Source: Aphrophora alni
Taxonomy: Eukaryota > Arthropoda > Insecta > Hemiptera > Aphrophoridae
Direction: 5' to 3'
Length of the DNA stretch: 64,000 nucleotides
Assembly: GCA_963513935.1 (NCBI GenBank)
Contig: OY740776.1
Location: 9,516,724-9,580,723 of the forward strand
This document shows, piece by piece, positions 47,670 through 59,850 of this stretch (positions are counted from its first letter, which is position 1; every line of letters starts with the position of its first letter). The notes below the pieces were generated by a model, which worked only from the letters and a program-made list of their open reading frames with translations, did not search any database and was not told the DNA's origin. The position numbers and the translations under genes were made by a program.

Positions 47670-49963
47670 TTATTTACTAGAATGATTCATCTCTCCTGTG
47701 TGTACTCTCATATGTCTAATAAGATATTCTCTTCGTGCAAACTTTGAATCACATATTGTGCAGTCATAAGGTTTCTCTCCTGTGTGTACTCTCATATGTG
47801 TAGTAAGAGTACCTCTTTGTGCAAACTTTAAATCACATATTGTGCAATTATAAGGTTTCTCTCCTGTGTGTACTCTCATATGTGTAGTTAGAGTATCTCT
47901 TTCAGCAAACTTTGAATTACATAATGTGCAGTTATAAAGTTTTTCTCCTGTGTGTACTCTCATATGTCTAATAAGATTACCTCTTTGTGCAAACATTGAA
48001 TCACATATTGTGCAGTCATAAAGTTTCTCTCCTGTGTGTACTCTCATATGTTTAGTAAGAGTACCTCTTTGTGTAAACTTTGAATCACATAATGTGCAGT
48101 TATAAGATTTCTCTCCTGTGTGTACTCTCATATGTATAGTAAGAGTACCTCTTTTAGCAAACTTTGAATCACATATTGTGCAGTAGTAAAGATTCTCTCC
48201 TGTGTGTACTCTCATATGTTTAGTAAGAGTACCTCTTTGTGTATACTTTGAATCACATAATGTGCAGTTATAAGGTTTCTCTCCTGTGTGTATTCTCATA
48301 TGTTTAGTAAGAGTATCTCTTCGTGCAAACTTTAAATCACATATTGTGCAGTTATAAAGTTTCTCTCCTGTGTGTACTCTCATATGTGTAGTAAGATGAC
48401 TTCTTATTACAAACTTTAATTCACATAATGTGCAGTTATAAAGTTTCTCTCCTGTGTGTACTCTCATATGTCTAGTAAGAGTACCACTTTGTGCAAACTT
48501 TGAATCACATATTGTGCAGTTATAAAATTTCTCTCCTGTGTGTAATCTCATATGTGTGGTAAGTTGACCTCTTTGTGCAAACTTTAAATCACATAATGTG
48601 CAGAGATGAGGTTTCTCTCCTGTGTGTACTCTCATATGTCTAATAAGATTACCTCTTTGTGCAAACTTTGAATCACATATTGTGCAGTCATAAAGTTTCT
48701 CTCCTGTGTGTACTCTCATATGTATAGTAAGAGTACCTCTTTCAGCAAACTTTGAATCACATATTGTGCAGTAGTAAAGTTTCTCTCCTGTGTGTACTCT
48801 CATATGTCTAGTAAGATGACCTCTTTTTGCAAACTTAAAATCACATAATGTGCAGTTATAAGGTTTCTCTCCTGTGTGTACTCTCATATGTGTAGTAAGA
48901 TGACTGCTATGTGCAAACTTTGAATTACATATAGTGCAGTCATAAGGTTTCTCTCCTGTGTGTACTCTCATATGTGTAGTAAGATTACCTCTTTCAGCAA
49001 ACTTTGAATCACATAATGTGCAGTTATAAAGTTTTTCTCCTGTGTGTACTTTCATATGTCTAATAAGATTACCTCTTTGTGCAAACTTTGAATCACATAT
49101 TGTGCAGTCATACAGTTTCTCTCCTGTGTGTACTCTCATATGTATAGTAAGAGTACCTCTTTCAGCAAACTTTGAATCACATATTGTGCAGTCATAAAGT
49201 TTCTCTCCTGTGTGTACTCTCATATGTTTAGTAAGAGTACCTCTTTGTGCAAACTTTGAATCACATAATGTGCAGTTATAAGGTTTCTCTCCTGTGTGTA
49301 CTCTCATATGTGTAGTAAGATGACTTCTTATTACAAACTTTAATTCACATAATGTGCAGTTATAAAGTTTCTCTCCTGTGTGTACTCTCATATGTCTAGT
49401 AAGAGTACCACTTTGTGCAAACTTTGAATCACATAATGTGCAGTTATACGGTTTCTCTCCTGTGTGCACTCTCATATGTGTAGTAAGATGACTTCTTCGT
49501 ACAAACTTTAAATCACATATTGTGCAGTTATAAAGTTTCTCTCCTGTGTGTACTCTCATATGTCTAATAACATTATGCTTTGTTGTAAACTTTAAACCAC
49601 ACAATGTGTAGTGCTGAACTTCCTCTCTTAAAATAGCTGTACTTTGTAATTTAAGAAAATTAGAACAAATTAATTTATCATAACTATAGTTAAAGTTATG
49701 TTGTTTCTGATTTATACAATTATTACTGTCAGTTTGACCTATAGATGTAAACAAGTCACTGTGTGGATTTAAATGTAGTTCAAGTTGAAACTTTGAGCTC
49801 GAACTGAAAATGCAGTAATTACAGAAGTACAAATTAAACATTTCATTCTCTGCTGACATTAGATTTGATGTTTCTTCATCTTTGAATTGGTTAGATGTTT
49901 TTAATGTATGGTCTGTTGTACATGGCCAAGATCCAGTGTCCTCGTCATTGACAAATTCTGTTT
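47670..49963 (-). CDS. Poly-C2H2 zinc-finger protein, terminal exon
   Basis: Last coding exon of a host gene. The acceptor TTTACAG ends at 49964; the exon starts AA-ACA-GAA, and its phase (2 nt completing a codon) fits the exit of the 25-nt exon at 53013-53037, restoring GAA (Glu). It encodes an acidic linker, one separate C2H2 finger (CNYC ... HLNPH, near residues 51-71 counted from an internal Met), then a degenerate finger (first Cys replaced by Tyr, HYTLCGLKF) and 22 canonical fingers of 28 residues joined by TGEK(L/P)Y linkers, ending GEMNHSSK. This is a nuclear, sequence-specific DNA-binding protein; the target is unknown. Finger pairs are duplicated in blocks, so the array is evolving by unequal exchange. 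No KRAB, BTB or ZAD domain is seen. Repetitiveness (84-bp units) makes collapse or expansion in assembly possible. Confidence 0.93.
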
Positions 49964-51589
49964 CTGTAAACATTAATAAATTAGGGCGTATTTTCCCCTA
50001 TTGATATGAAATAAATTTCCAAAATTATGACATACAATACACTAAACATAAGGAATAGTCATGTTAAATATTAAAATCTTAAAAGAAAGTGAATAGCAAG
50101 CTCAAACCTTTAATTTTTCATGTAAATTGTAAATCAAAGTTTTTTTTCTTAAAATTTGTAAAAATGACAAAAGAATAATTTATTTATTTTAAAGTTGTTA
50201 TTAGCCGGATCCACTTGTATTCTTACAAAACTTAGCAATAACCCTTACAAGGAATACTCTCTGCACTAGGAACCAATTATTCATACCATTTCAACAATGC
50301 ATGAGCAATAATCAACCCATCTTTCTCATTTCAATGATTTACTTTGATAGATTTGTTATTCGTCATTGTGATGACTCTGAATGCACAGTTGCTACTGTGT
50401 TGCACATCATTTGCCACTTACAATATGGTAGTTACAGAAAGAATACTGTTCCATACAGTTTGATGAGTTTAAATCAGTCATTACAGTAAATCATAGTTTT
50501 TGGCATACTGACAAGACAAGTATACACGTGCAGACAAGACAAGTATTTTTTAGTACAACAACTTTAAAAAAAAGTGAAAAATGTGGACATCAAGAAATTC
50601 CCAACTAGACCATGCAAATCGGATAATCTGGAGTGTCTAAAATAGTCATAATTGTGTAGCCCTAAAAAGTCTAGTTCGAGGCATTCATAAAACAAATGTT
50701 CAAAACATGCTTTATAAACATTTTAGATTGTGTGCTTATAAAACCCAACTCAATATGAAATAAAACAATTAAATTGCCCTAAATTTACTGTGACAATGAA
50801 TACAATAAATGATAACAAAAATTACCTTAAACCAATTTTTTTTTCAGTAATAAATCAATCATATATTATCCTATTATGCCTTATTAAAGCCCTTGTTATT
50901 GAAATAAAAATACATTGCTTCAAAACACACCATGTCCATAAAGTCTTGTTGGCATTTCCCTGAGGAAACATTGTAGGTTTATGGAACATCTGTTATTTAA
51001 TTGTATTCATAATTGTATAACTATTGTTGTGCAATTTAATCATATGGTACATTTTATTTAAAATATAAACACAACAATGAAAAAGAAAAGTTGTGTTTTA
51101 TGGCTTGTATATTTCAATTCTGTAACTCGTGCAAACTAAGTGACAGTGTGTGTTCTATGAAGAACGCCCACATGAAATTAACATTTCTAGTAAAAATAAA
51201 AATAAACTGGTTGTTTATTACACAAAAAGCATTCAGATAGGCCGTTCGTCAACAATGAAACTGTTAAAAACACACAGAAAATCTTTTTTTTTAACGTGTC
51301 CAAAAAAATCTCTTACAAAAAGAGCTCAAGAACTAAATGTTTAAACAACAACAGTTCCAAGGTTTTGAGAAAGAAAAAAAAAACGAGCCAGGTTTACAGG
51401 CTATAGATTTCAGTTAGAGAATGCCACCTTTGCAGCCAGGTGATAACTTTAAAAGGTATGACTTTGCTGAATATATTTTTGATCAAATTGAAGCTGAAAA
51501 AAATTGCCTGAACTGAGTTATACTTGGTGATAATACCAGTTTCCATACTTTAGGACATATACATTACCATGTTTGAATTTATGTAAACG

Positions 51590-51960
51590 TCATGCCTCAT
51601 TGGTTTACAATGAGGCAATTAGGCGGATGTTCAAAAACTTCCCACTTAAACTGCTGTGCAAGTTTGTCATCAATGCAACAGCATGGGGACATGCTTTATC
51701 ATGAAGAATGTTGCTTGACAACAACCTACACAATTTGTAGTCATAACCTTCTTGGTGCTCACAATTTGTTTGAATTTTTTTTTTTTTTTTGTAATGATGG
51801 GGATCGATGCCATTCCATTGTCTGGTGCTTTGCTTTTGAAGTTTTATGTGAAATCCAGGTCTCATCATCAGTAACAATGTGGTTGAAAAACTCCTTGCCA
51901 TCCTTGTTGTACCAATCAAAAGTTCTTTACTTTCCAAATGAGCCGAGTATTTAATTTAAA
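51590..51960 (-). pseudogene. mariner transposase relic
   Basis: Minus-strand translation in several frames gives a TGDE-type region, then KQSTRQW (conserved ESKxQSxxW region), KKKKIQTN, HDKACPHAVALMT (degraded HDNARPH, carrying the second Asp) and a C-terminal LF-x-HP-like tail. The order and motifs are those of mariner (SETMAR-like) transposases. Frame is lost repeatedly; dead copy in the intron. Confidence 0.7.
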
Positions 51961-52069
51961 CAACATCGACAGTGCTTCAATCACTCTATTAAGAGCACCT
52001 AAATCATGGAAACACATTTATGGAGATGATGACTGTTGGTGTAAATCAATATCCAACAGTTAGTCGACA

Positions 52070-52830
52070 CAGGGTAACGATTCCATATCATATTCAAGTA
52101 GATTTTGGTTTAAGTTGTGATATAAGGATGACATCTTGTAAAATAACTTCATTTTTTTAATAAATATTAACTTTGGAAAAACGAAAGATGTACAAATGAA
52201 AAAAAGTTCTATTTTTCTATAGTCAGCTTCTAGTTGTAACGATTCAACATATTCAAATAGATTTGAGTTTTAGTTATGGTATAGGGGCAAAAACTTATAT
52301 TATTTTTGACAGAGAAATAAACCTGTAAAATCAACTTTTTTTACAAAATGTTAACTTGAAAACACAAAAAGAAGTACAAAAGAAAAAAGTTACATTTTCC
52401 TGTAGTCATCATAGGGTTATAACTATTCTATATCATACTCAAGCATAGTTCAGTTTCAGTTATAATATAAAAGGCAAAAACATGGAAGTGTTTTTTTTTT
52501 GAAAAATGTTAACTTAAGACAAGCAGCAAGGGGTACAAACAAAAAAGTTGAAATTTTCTATAGTTGGCATATAGTTATAAATAGTTGAATACTTAAGGAA
52601 TACTTAACATACTTAAGTCAATTTTTGTATTATTTACGACAGAGACAAAAACTTTAATCAACTTTTGAAAAATGTTAGCATTTGGAAAAAAAGAAAAAAT
52701 ATTTAAAAAAAGTTACATTAGTCAATAGTAGGTATAGGTGTCATAACTATTCCATAACAGATTTAAGTTTGTATCAGGTCTTATTTCAATATAGAAGTGA
52801 AAATTTGTAAAATCTTACCAGTAGAAATAG
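52070..52830. repeat. Decayed tandem satellite, about 165-bp period
   Basis: Five diverged units start with TAAC(G/T)ATTC-like segments near 52076, 52237, 52418, 52576 and 52742. Each is followed by a TTAGTT-type segment, GACAGAG/AAAAAC, an AAATGTTAACTT-type segment, and AAAAAAGTTACATTTTTC-TATAGT. Spacing is 158-181 bp. Confidence 0.6.
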
Positions 52831-53012
52831 TAGGTGGTAAAAATTCCACGAGGGTAAATATTTCACAGTATACCACAACATATAAGCTAAGATAAAAATA
52901 GTAAGAATTACTTGTAATGAAATTTAATAAGACTAAGTATAATGTGTGGTTATTTATTTACATATGCATATGCATTAAAAAGTGTTAAGTTAAAATGTAC
53001 GGACAAACTTAC

Positions 53013-53037
53013 CACTGGTAATTTCTTCATTGATATC
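53013..53037 (-). CDS. Zinc-finger gene microexon (25 nt)
   Basis: Minus strand GTTTTAG|exon|GTAAGT, encoding DINEEITS plus the first base of the next codon. Entry phase 0 matches the exit of 60403-60516, and exit phase 1 matches the entry of the terminal exon. Strong consensus splice sites on both sides and phase agreement make it credible despite its size. Confidence 0.75.
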
Positions 53038-53454
53038 CTAAAACAAAAACAAATAAATTGAATGCTTAACAACGTATTTTCTTATAAACATTAGAATAAA
53101 TTATCCTATGAGACTTATTCTAAGTAACATGTTTCATTCACATGTCAATAGAATTTCGTGTTCAATACTGTCAAATAACAAAAAATACCATAGAAGAGCA
53201 ATATTCAGAGAAAACTTTTTGAATTATAACATAGATAGACAGATTATTTACAGGTGGATAATTTTAGAGCTTGATCATAGTGTTAAATTTTTTTAAATTG
53301 TTGTTCAATTAAAGACATGGGATGGAGTCGTCACACTTGTTTACAACACAAAGCCTTTTAGACTGTAAATTGTGATATAAATTTAGTAGCTGTGTAACGT
53401 GTCTAACAGATTGCTACTGATAACAAACATTTGGATTGGTTGATGATGGGACAT

Positions 53455-53560
53455 TGAAAATAAATGGTACAAGTATATTGCATAAACATTCTCACTCACC
53501 CATGCACAAAACTAATAAAAAACAAACAAAATCACTTGTTACCAAAAATGTCAGTTCAGA
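53455..53560. repeat. Dispersed repeat B, copy 3
   Basis: AATAAATGGTACAAGTATAT then AAACATTCTCACTCACCCAT, matching 23285-23400 and 46125-46215. Confidence 0.55.
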
Positions 53561-53935
53561 ATTTGTTTAGTCAAAAACTTAAAATGAACCATGAGCAGAT
53601 ACTTTGAAAAAATATTAAGATATTTAGAGCTCAGCTCCATTTCCGCCATATTAGGTTTTGAAAATGGAACTAACATTTGTAAATCAGTCTGTCTATATTT
53701 TTTTGTAACACTGTAAATAATCTTAGCAAAAATGGAAAACATTGGGTATTTTATTATTTTTTAAAATAAATAATTTTTTATTGCCTAACTTACAAAATAC
53801 AGCAGATAAAATAGATTAAATGAAGTAATGTAGCCATGCATACAAGGATTCCCTCACATAGCTCGAAAGAGAATTTCTATGCAAATTAAAGCTACAGTCA
53901 CCTTCCTCATGGCAATTAATAAATAACACTTTATA

Positions 53936-54600
53936 GTATTCATTGCTCATAGAAACTCCTACATTTGAGACAATTAAATGTCAACTGATAGTATTCATTG
54001 CTCATAGAAATTCCTAAATCCGAGACTATGAAATGTCAACCGATAATATTCATTGCTCAAGAAACTCCTACATCCGAGACTATGAAATGTCAAACGATAG
54101 TATTCATTCCTCACAGAAACTCCTACATCCGAGACTATGAAATGTCAACTGATAGTATTCATTGCTCATAGAAACTCCTACATCCGAGATTATGAAATGT
54201 CAACTGATAGTATTCATTCCTCACAGAAACTCCTACATCCGAGACTATGAAATGTCAAACGATAGTATTCATTGCTCATAGAAACTCCTACATCCGAGAC
54301 TATGAAATGTCAACTGATAGTATTCATTGCTCATAGAAACTCCTACATCCGAGACTATGAAATGTCAACTGATAGTTTCATTGCTCATAGAAACTCCTAC
54401 ATCCGAGACTATGAAATGTCAAACGATAGTATTCATTGCTCATAGAAACTCCTACATCCGAGACTATGAAATGTCAACTGATAGTATTCATTGCTCATAG
54501 AAACTCCTACATCCGAGACTATGAAATGTCAACTGATAGTTTCATTGCTCATAGAAACTCTTATATCCGAGACTATAAAATGTCAACCAATAGTTTCATA
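53936..54600. repeat. 55-bp minisatellite, 12 copies
   Basis: Unit: (TA)TTCATTGCTCATAGAAAC, then TCCTACATCCGAGACTATGA, then AATGTCAACTGATAG. Copies at about 53936 are most diverged, the middle ones nearly identical. Variants (CAAACGATAG; TAGTTTCATT lacking two bases; CCTCACAG) recur in patterns, suggesting blocks of several units were duplicated. It abuts the 3' side of the LINE fragment. Confidence 0.95.
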
Positions 54601-55625
54601 CTTTAATTTACTTTATCCAATGCCAGATCTAGGCATCTCTGCCATTCTCCGCCTAGCCTCCCAGTAGAGACAATGCTGACCTCGCTCTTCCACGTCTTGC
54701 AGGGCTGTCCAGTTCTGAAGGTGTGGGCCATCCATCTTGTGAAGGATGAACAGAGGACAAATTTCTGAGGCTGGTAATCCTATTTTACATAAGTGGGCTT
54801 GCAGGTAGTAATGGCCCGTAAGCATTCTGAATTCGGAAACAGCTTCCACTCTTGGTAGGCTATGTGGTATCAGCACTACGTGTGCCAGGCCTCCACATAT
54901 CTTTCCGGCACTCATTTCTTTTTGGCTTTCCCTTGTTTTTCCATTGATAGTTGACTCAATCAGGCTTCTGGCTGTCAATAGGGATATGGGAATATCAGAC
55001 TGTGGCAAGGTGTTACCTTTTTTCGCTAGTTGGTCTGCACGTTCATTTTCCTCAATGCCGACATGGCTAGAGAGCCATTGTAGCACAATGTATACCATTC
55101 TTCTTCAATCTTGCCTGAAAGAGCTTTTCGTCCGTTCATTGTTTGCAAACAGTTGGTGGGGATATTACTAGTCAGCGCTACTATGGCAGCTTGCGAATTC
55201 ACGAAAAACACAACTCGCACCGATTTGCCGAAGATGGAACAAAGTTTTTCGGCAGCTTGTACTATCGCCGCAATCTCACCATCAAAGTTGTTGGCATTAA
55301 TACCGATAGGGCTGCAGCCCTCAAAGTGGTTGCTGTAGAAGCCAGCTCCAGAGGCTTGTTTCATCTCTGATCCATCAGTGTATATATGGATCCAGTTGTC
55401 TTTGCTATATAGTTCTAAAATTGTTTCCAAAGCAGCGGCCTTTAGGATGTGGGGATCACTAAGAGCTTTCGAGTCTTTATGATTTAGAAGCGACAGTTTT
55501 CCCACAGGTAATTATGGGAAAACTCTGTGGCAGGTTGGAAATTTAGATGCATACCCCAGTTCCTGATTATATTTAACTCTCAGTTGTTCGGCATGAATGA
55601 GTGGTGATGTTTATATCTTGAGTCG
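54601..55625 (-). pseudogene. LINE RNase H and C-terminal fragment
   Basis: Two overlapping minus-strand frames (55505-55026 and 55098-54613) form one RNase H domain plus C-terminal tail. It contains IYTDGSE (first Asp), GEIAAIVQA (Glu), FVNSQAAIVAL (third position, Asn instead of the catalytic Asp), then after a frameshift near 55080-55098 QWLSSHVGIEENERADQLAKKG with the last Asp. The tail carries the FRMLTGHYYLQAHLCKIGL block and a partly lost zinc-knuckle (HKMDGPHLQNW, HCLYWEARR). This is the end of an I/R1/Jockey-type non-LTR element; everything upstream is missing. The frameshift and Asp-to-Asn change make it dead. The 55-bp minisatellite lies on both sides. Confidence 0.85.
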
Positions 55626-55639
55626 CGATGTCGCAGGTA

Positions 55640-55745
55640 TGTTTCATTGCTCGTAGAAACTCCTACATCCGAGACTATGAAAAGTCAACCAATAGTATTC
55701 ATTGCTCATAGAACCTTCTACATCCGAGACTACGAAAGTCAACCG
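55640..55745. repeat. 55-bp minisatellite, two more copies
   Basis: Two units of the array at 53936-54600 in the same orientation, on the other side of the LINE fragment. Confidence 0.85.
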
Positions 55746-57388
55746 TTCCTACTCAGAGGTAAATTTGTACAATTTTATTCAGACAAGTCCGTTTACTCAA
55801 AAAAGTTATTTTTTTTTTTGGAAAAGAATTCTAACTAAAAGACAAAATTAATACAATTATGTTTTCCTACGCCCTCTTGATTTCCTATTCAAACAAATTA
55901 TAAAATTAAAGTACGGTATTGATTTAGTTAATACACAAAATGTTTAGCATGGGGGGAGTATCAAGTTTATTATAGATGAATTTGCATTAATTTTTCGCAC
56001 ATAGCTGGACCGCCATCTCTTATAGTGTAGTTGGAAAGGGTAAGAAAAGGGTTGGTGTAGTCTAGTGAGGATGTTTTGTTGGTGCCATATAGTGTGAGCA
56101 TTTTATTCTGATAAGAGTGATAGTATAAAGATTTAACATTCTACATAAAAGACAATAGTAAATTTGTAATTACTGTTCTACAAAACGCAAAATAATGCAT
56201 CTTATAAACAAAAATATTGAAGTATAACTTCTACTTAGAAATGTTTTAGAAAGCAGTGATTTTATAAATCAAGATCCTAAAACAAACAATAAATAAGTTT
56301 GATAAAATTATTGATGCATTTGTTTTTTAAGGGACCAGTAATAACGTCTAGTATTTGCAAACTTAAAACGAGTGTCACAATAAACATATAGAAAATCATT
56401 TTGATGAAAATTGTTTGAAAATTGAAAATGTTGAAATTATGGATATTATCTTGGTTTTTAAGGACAGGGTAATGCCAATAAAAAAAATAGGTTAGTAAAT
56501 TTTAAAATTAGCTCCAACAACATAGATAATATGTATAATCAAACCCCCCCCCTCATTATAAAACCCGACTTTTATGGGTGGGTCTGCAATAGGAAGTCAC
56601 ACATATGTACAGACACGTTTTGATGAGTCGGTGATGACTAGTAAGCTTTATGATAAATCCAATACCATATTGAACATATAGTTGTATAAAATTGTTCAAA
56701 ATAATCAGTAAATTACTATAGAAAATATTAATTATTGTGAGATCTAAGTAATATAACGGGAAAGCTTTGTATGTATTTTAATGTACTTTAAATATATTTT
56801 TTCCCCTTAAGTTACAAATAATCTATATAATTGTCTTTCAACTTGATAATTTTTTAATTTATTTATTTTTTTATATTTTTTACCATGTTTCTGTAGACAA
56901 ACTTTGAAAATTATGTGACATATATTTAAGGATGTTGTAAATATTAGAACCAATTACAACTTGATAAAGTGATGTTGGTAGGTTTTCCCGATGTCCTTTT
57001 GTATGTTATATAACTTGGAAATTTATGATTATGTTCTCTATTTTCATTCTGTTTAGCAATCACATTGAAGTAAATTATTTATAGAATACATATTATTATT
57101 TTTAAATGAAGATAGTACTTTTATATATAAATATAATAAAGCATTTTTACGAAAAGTCTATGTTTGTTTATAACAACCTGTATGAAAGAAATAAGTTTTT
57201 TAATAAAATATTACAAAACGTACATATTATCAATAAACTTCAGTAGCCCATCTGAAAACTAAGTCTGCTAGTCTAAATTGTATGAAGTGTGTAGGTTATG
57301 ATTACACCAATATATAAAACTGAGAAATTCAACGTTCTCAAGTAATTGTAGAAAATAAACCTTGAATTCAATATTGGTAACTGTTAGG
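55746..57388. other. Intronic AT-rich DNA
   Basis: Nothing recognised. Confidence 0.4.
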
Positions 57389-58670
57389 AATAAGTTAATA
57401 TTAGGATAATATTAACCATAGAAATGCCATAGAAATTCCCATATATTTCCCATATATTTGCCATAGAAATCGCATAACACCTTAATTTGTTGTAAAATCC
57501 TCAGCATTCACACTACACACCTTGCCAAAGGTAAGCTTTGAATACTCCAAGGAATTTCCCTACTCAGCATGTTATAAATAATCTTCACATTACACTTCAT
57601 TCACAATAAACCTGACCTAAGTATTTCCTTCAGCTCATTGCCTATGAAACATACAAGACTAATTTAAACTATTTACTATAGACGCTGACAATATCAAATG
57701 TTTCAAAATGCATTAACAACCATCTAATGTAAAAAAAATAATCGGTCACAAATTTCAAAAAACAACGAAGCAACACACTAAATAAAGATGAATTAATGGT
57801 CTATTACAAATTTTTCTCTTAATGTTATTGTAACAATGGCATGACTAGAATTTAGCTTATCTTATTAAAACACACTAACAATAATTAAATAGTAACATTC
57901 AGTTAATAATTTTTAAACTAAAAAAAAAATTTTATATCAATTTCAATAATATGCTTTTAAAGAATAGAACCACAAATTTTATAGGTATTAATTTTTAGTA
58001 AAAACTAAAAGAACGGCCGATGCACCATTTGCTATGAACGGCCCTCTAAAATATGACTGGGTTCTTTAATTTCAATTAATAATCAAGATCAGTGGTTCAG
58101 TATTTTTATTAAATCTCATCTTTGGTATTAAACTTATATCCATTTATTTGTCTGATACTTTACTACTATACTTTACTAAAATAATTTAAATGCAAAACTT
58201 TATTACAATGATTTACCTACAAAAACTTTAATACAATAATTTAACTACAAAACTTTAATACAATAATAGGAATTTAATTGAACAATAAAACAAAACCATA
58301 TTATTTATTCAAAGCCCAGAAGTATTCCAACTATCATTATATTTGAAATAAAAGAAATTATAAGTCTTCTAACTGGTGACTTTATGTATAGAAATGCTTG
58401 CTTACGGTTTGTTGCGTAGATATCCTTGGCCATCTTCCACCACTTCTAGCAACACAGCCGTGTATCTTCCAAGCTCCAAAAAGACAAGAGAGCTTTCCAA
58501 ATCCTGCTGATCGCTTATATACCTTTAGGAGTCTTGGTAACCTAGTTGAGTTTGGAAGTCAAGCATTTCAACATTTTTTTTATTGTTTCACAATAGTTGG
58601 GTCATTCTGAGCTTTGTGAATATGTGTTCTTCCTAATATAGCCTTAATATTATCCTAATATTAACTTATT
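57389..58670. mobile_element. Element with 27-bp perfect terminal inverted repeats
   Basis: 57389-57415 (AATAAGTTAATATTAGGATA...) is exactly the reverse complement of 58644-58670. A TTAA lies within the repeat but no outer target duplication is clear. The 1.23-kb interior is non-coding apart from a GC-richer patch at 58398-58600. That patch on the minus strand has TATATAAGCGATCAGCAG (near 58530), promoter-like with a TATA box. Tandem CAAAACTTTAATACAATAAT-like units occur at 58190-58270. Likely a non-autonomous DNA transposon in the zinc-finger gene intron. Confidence 0.5.
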
Positions 58671-59619
58671 AATAACATAACTCAATGTCATAAAAGTTTT
58701 ACTGCAAAATATTAATAACAATATTTAGAGCTTATTACTGTGTTTATTTGCGTTCATAAATTTAATAATTACCATTCAATATATTGCAAAGAAAATGAAA
58801 ACATAATTTTAAAAAAAAAATTATTTATTTAAGATTAATAGCCTTGTCTCAAATAAATTATATCGGAAATGATTCTAAATATTAAAAATTATTGAAAGTG
58901 GTTCAAATGTGCTACAAAAACAACGATACAATATATCTTTTTACAGTTAAAATATTTTAATTATGAAGTCACTGTTAGTAGTTTCAAAGGGGATCATTAA
59001 ATAAAGTGTAAGAAGAACTAAATAATTATTAAAAAGGTCATATATGAAGACCATTAAATATTTGTACAATTACAATGTGAATATAATATACAGATAGATA
59101 TACTAAACATAGTGTTGTACAAACCAGCAGTTCCAAGAAAGGGCGATACCAAGTTTTTGTTTTTACCAACTACATTTAAATTGTAACATATTTTTATTTA
59201 CAATATTGCACCCAGATTTAGGTCATTAATCTTCATATTTCACTAAAATTTACTTTAAGTCAAAATTTGGTGAGAGACTGCTGGGGTAGAGAAAGTTAGG
59301 TTAGACCTGTTTTAAATAAGAGTCCTTGGGAAACACAGATGCTGTGAAGCAACCAATCATTTTAATTTCATCATATCCCCGACTTTGTCAGAAACAATTA
59401 TAAAATACAAAATTATAGATACCAATAAAAATAAATAAACATGTATCAAAATGTTTGTACAGAGCATTTCAAAACATTTTATACAACTTTAAAAGAATTT
59501 ATAAATACACTCAGATAACTTACATAATCAGTTGACATGTAAAAGCAACACCAAACACCAACATCAAATTTTTCATTCAAAAATAATTTTGGTTTGATGT
59601 GACTAACATGACAAACATC

Positions 59620-59850
59620 TCACCTGAAGCCAATTTCTGACCAAACTTCATCGTGCGTCACTTTTGCAGCTATGGCGTAAATTTAATTTCTCAGCTTAGG
59701 AAAATCGGCTGGTAAAGCTGGAACATATACTCGATCTTTAATGGAATCCCATAAAAAAAATCAAGAGGAGTCAAATCTGGTGTGCGAGGCAACCACGCAA
59801 ATGGCTCTGCACGACCAATTCACTAACTTGGGAATCGCTTATTAAGGAAT
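59620..59850 (-). pseudogene. DDE transposase C-terminal relic (Tc1/mariner superfamily)
   Basis: Minus strand reads GRAEPFAWLPRTPDLTPLDFFLWDSIKDRVY and then VPALPADFPKL, the W-PRSPDLTPLDFFLWG block with a slightly altered end, followed by a broken C-terminus (TCxKVTHDEVW). Only this block survives. Confidence 0.7.

Larger units (their letters stand above)
49964..53012 (-). other. Intron of the zinc-finger gene
   Basis: About 3 kb, GT-AG, holding a mariner relic (51590-51960) and a decayed satellite (52070-52830). Nothing functional recognised otherwise. Confidence 0.7.

Noticed and set aside
53936..54600. CRISPR-like array
   Set aside because: Units are contiguous 55-bp tandem repeats without unique spacers, in animal DNA.
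55647..55838. Plus-strand 63-codon gene
   Set aside because: It reads through two minisatellite units and AT-rich sequence.
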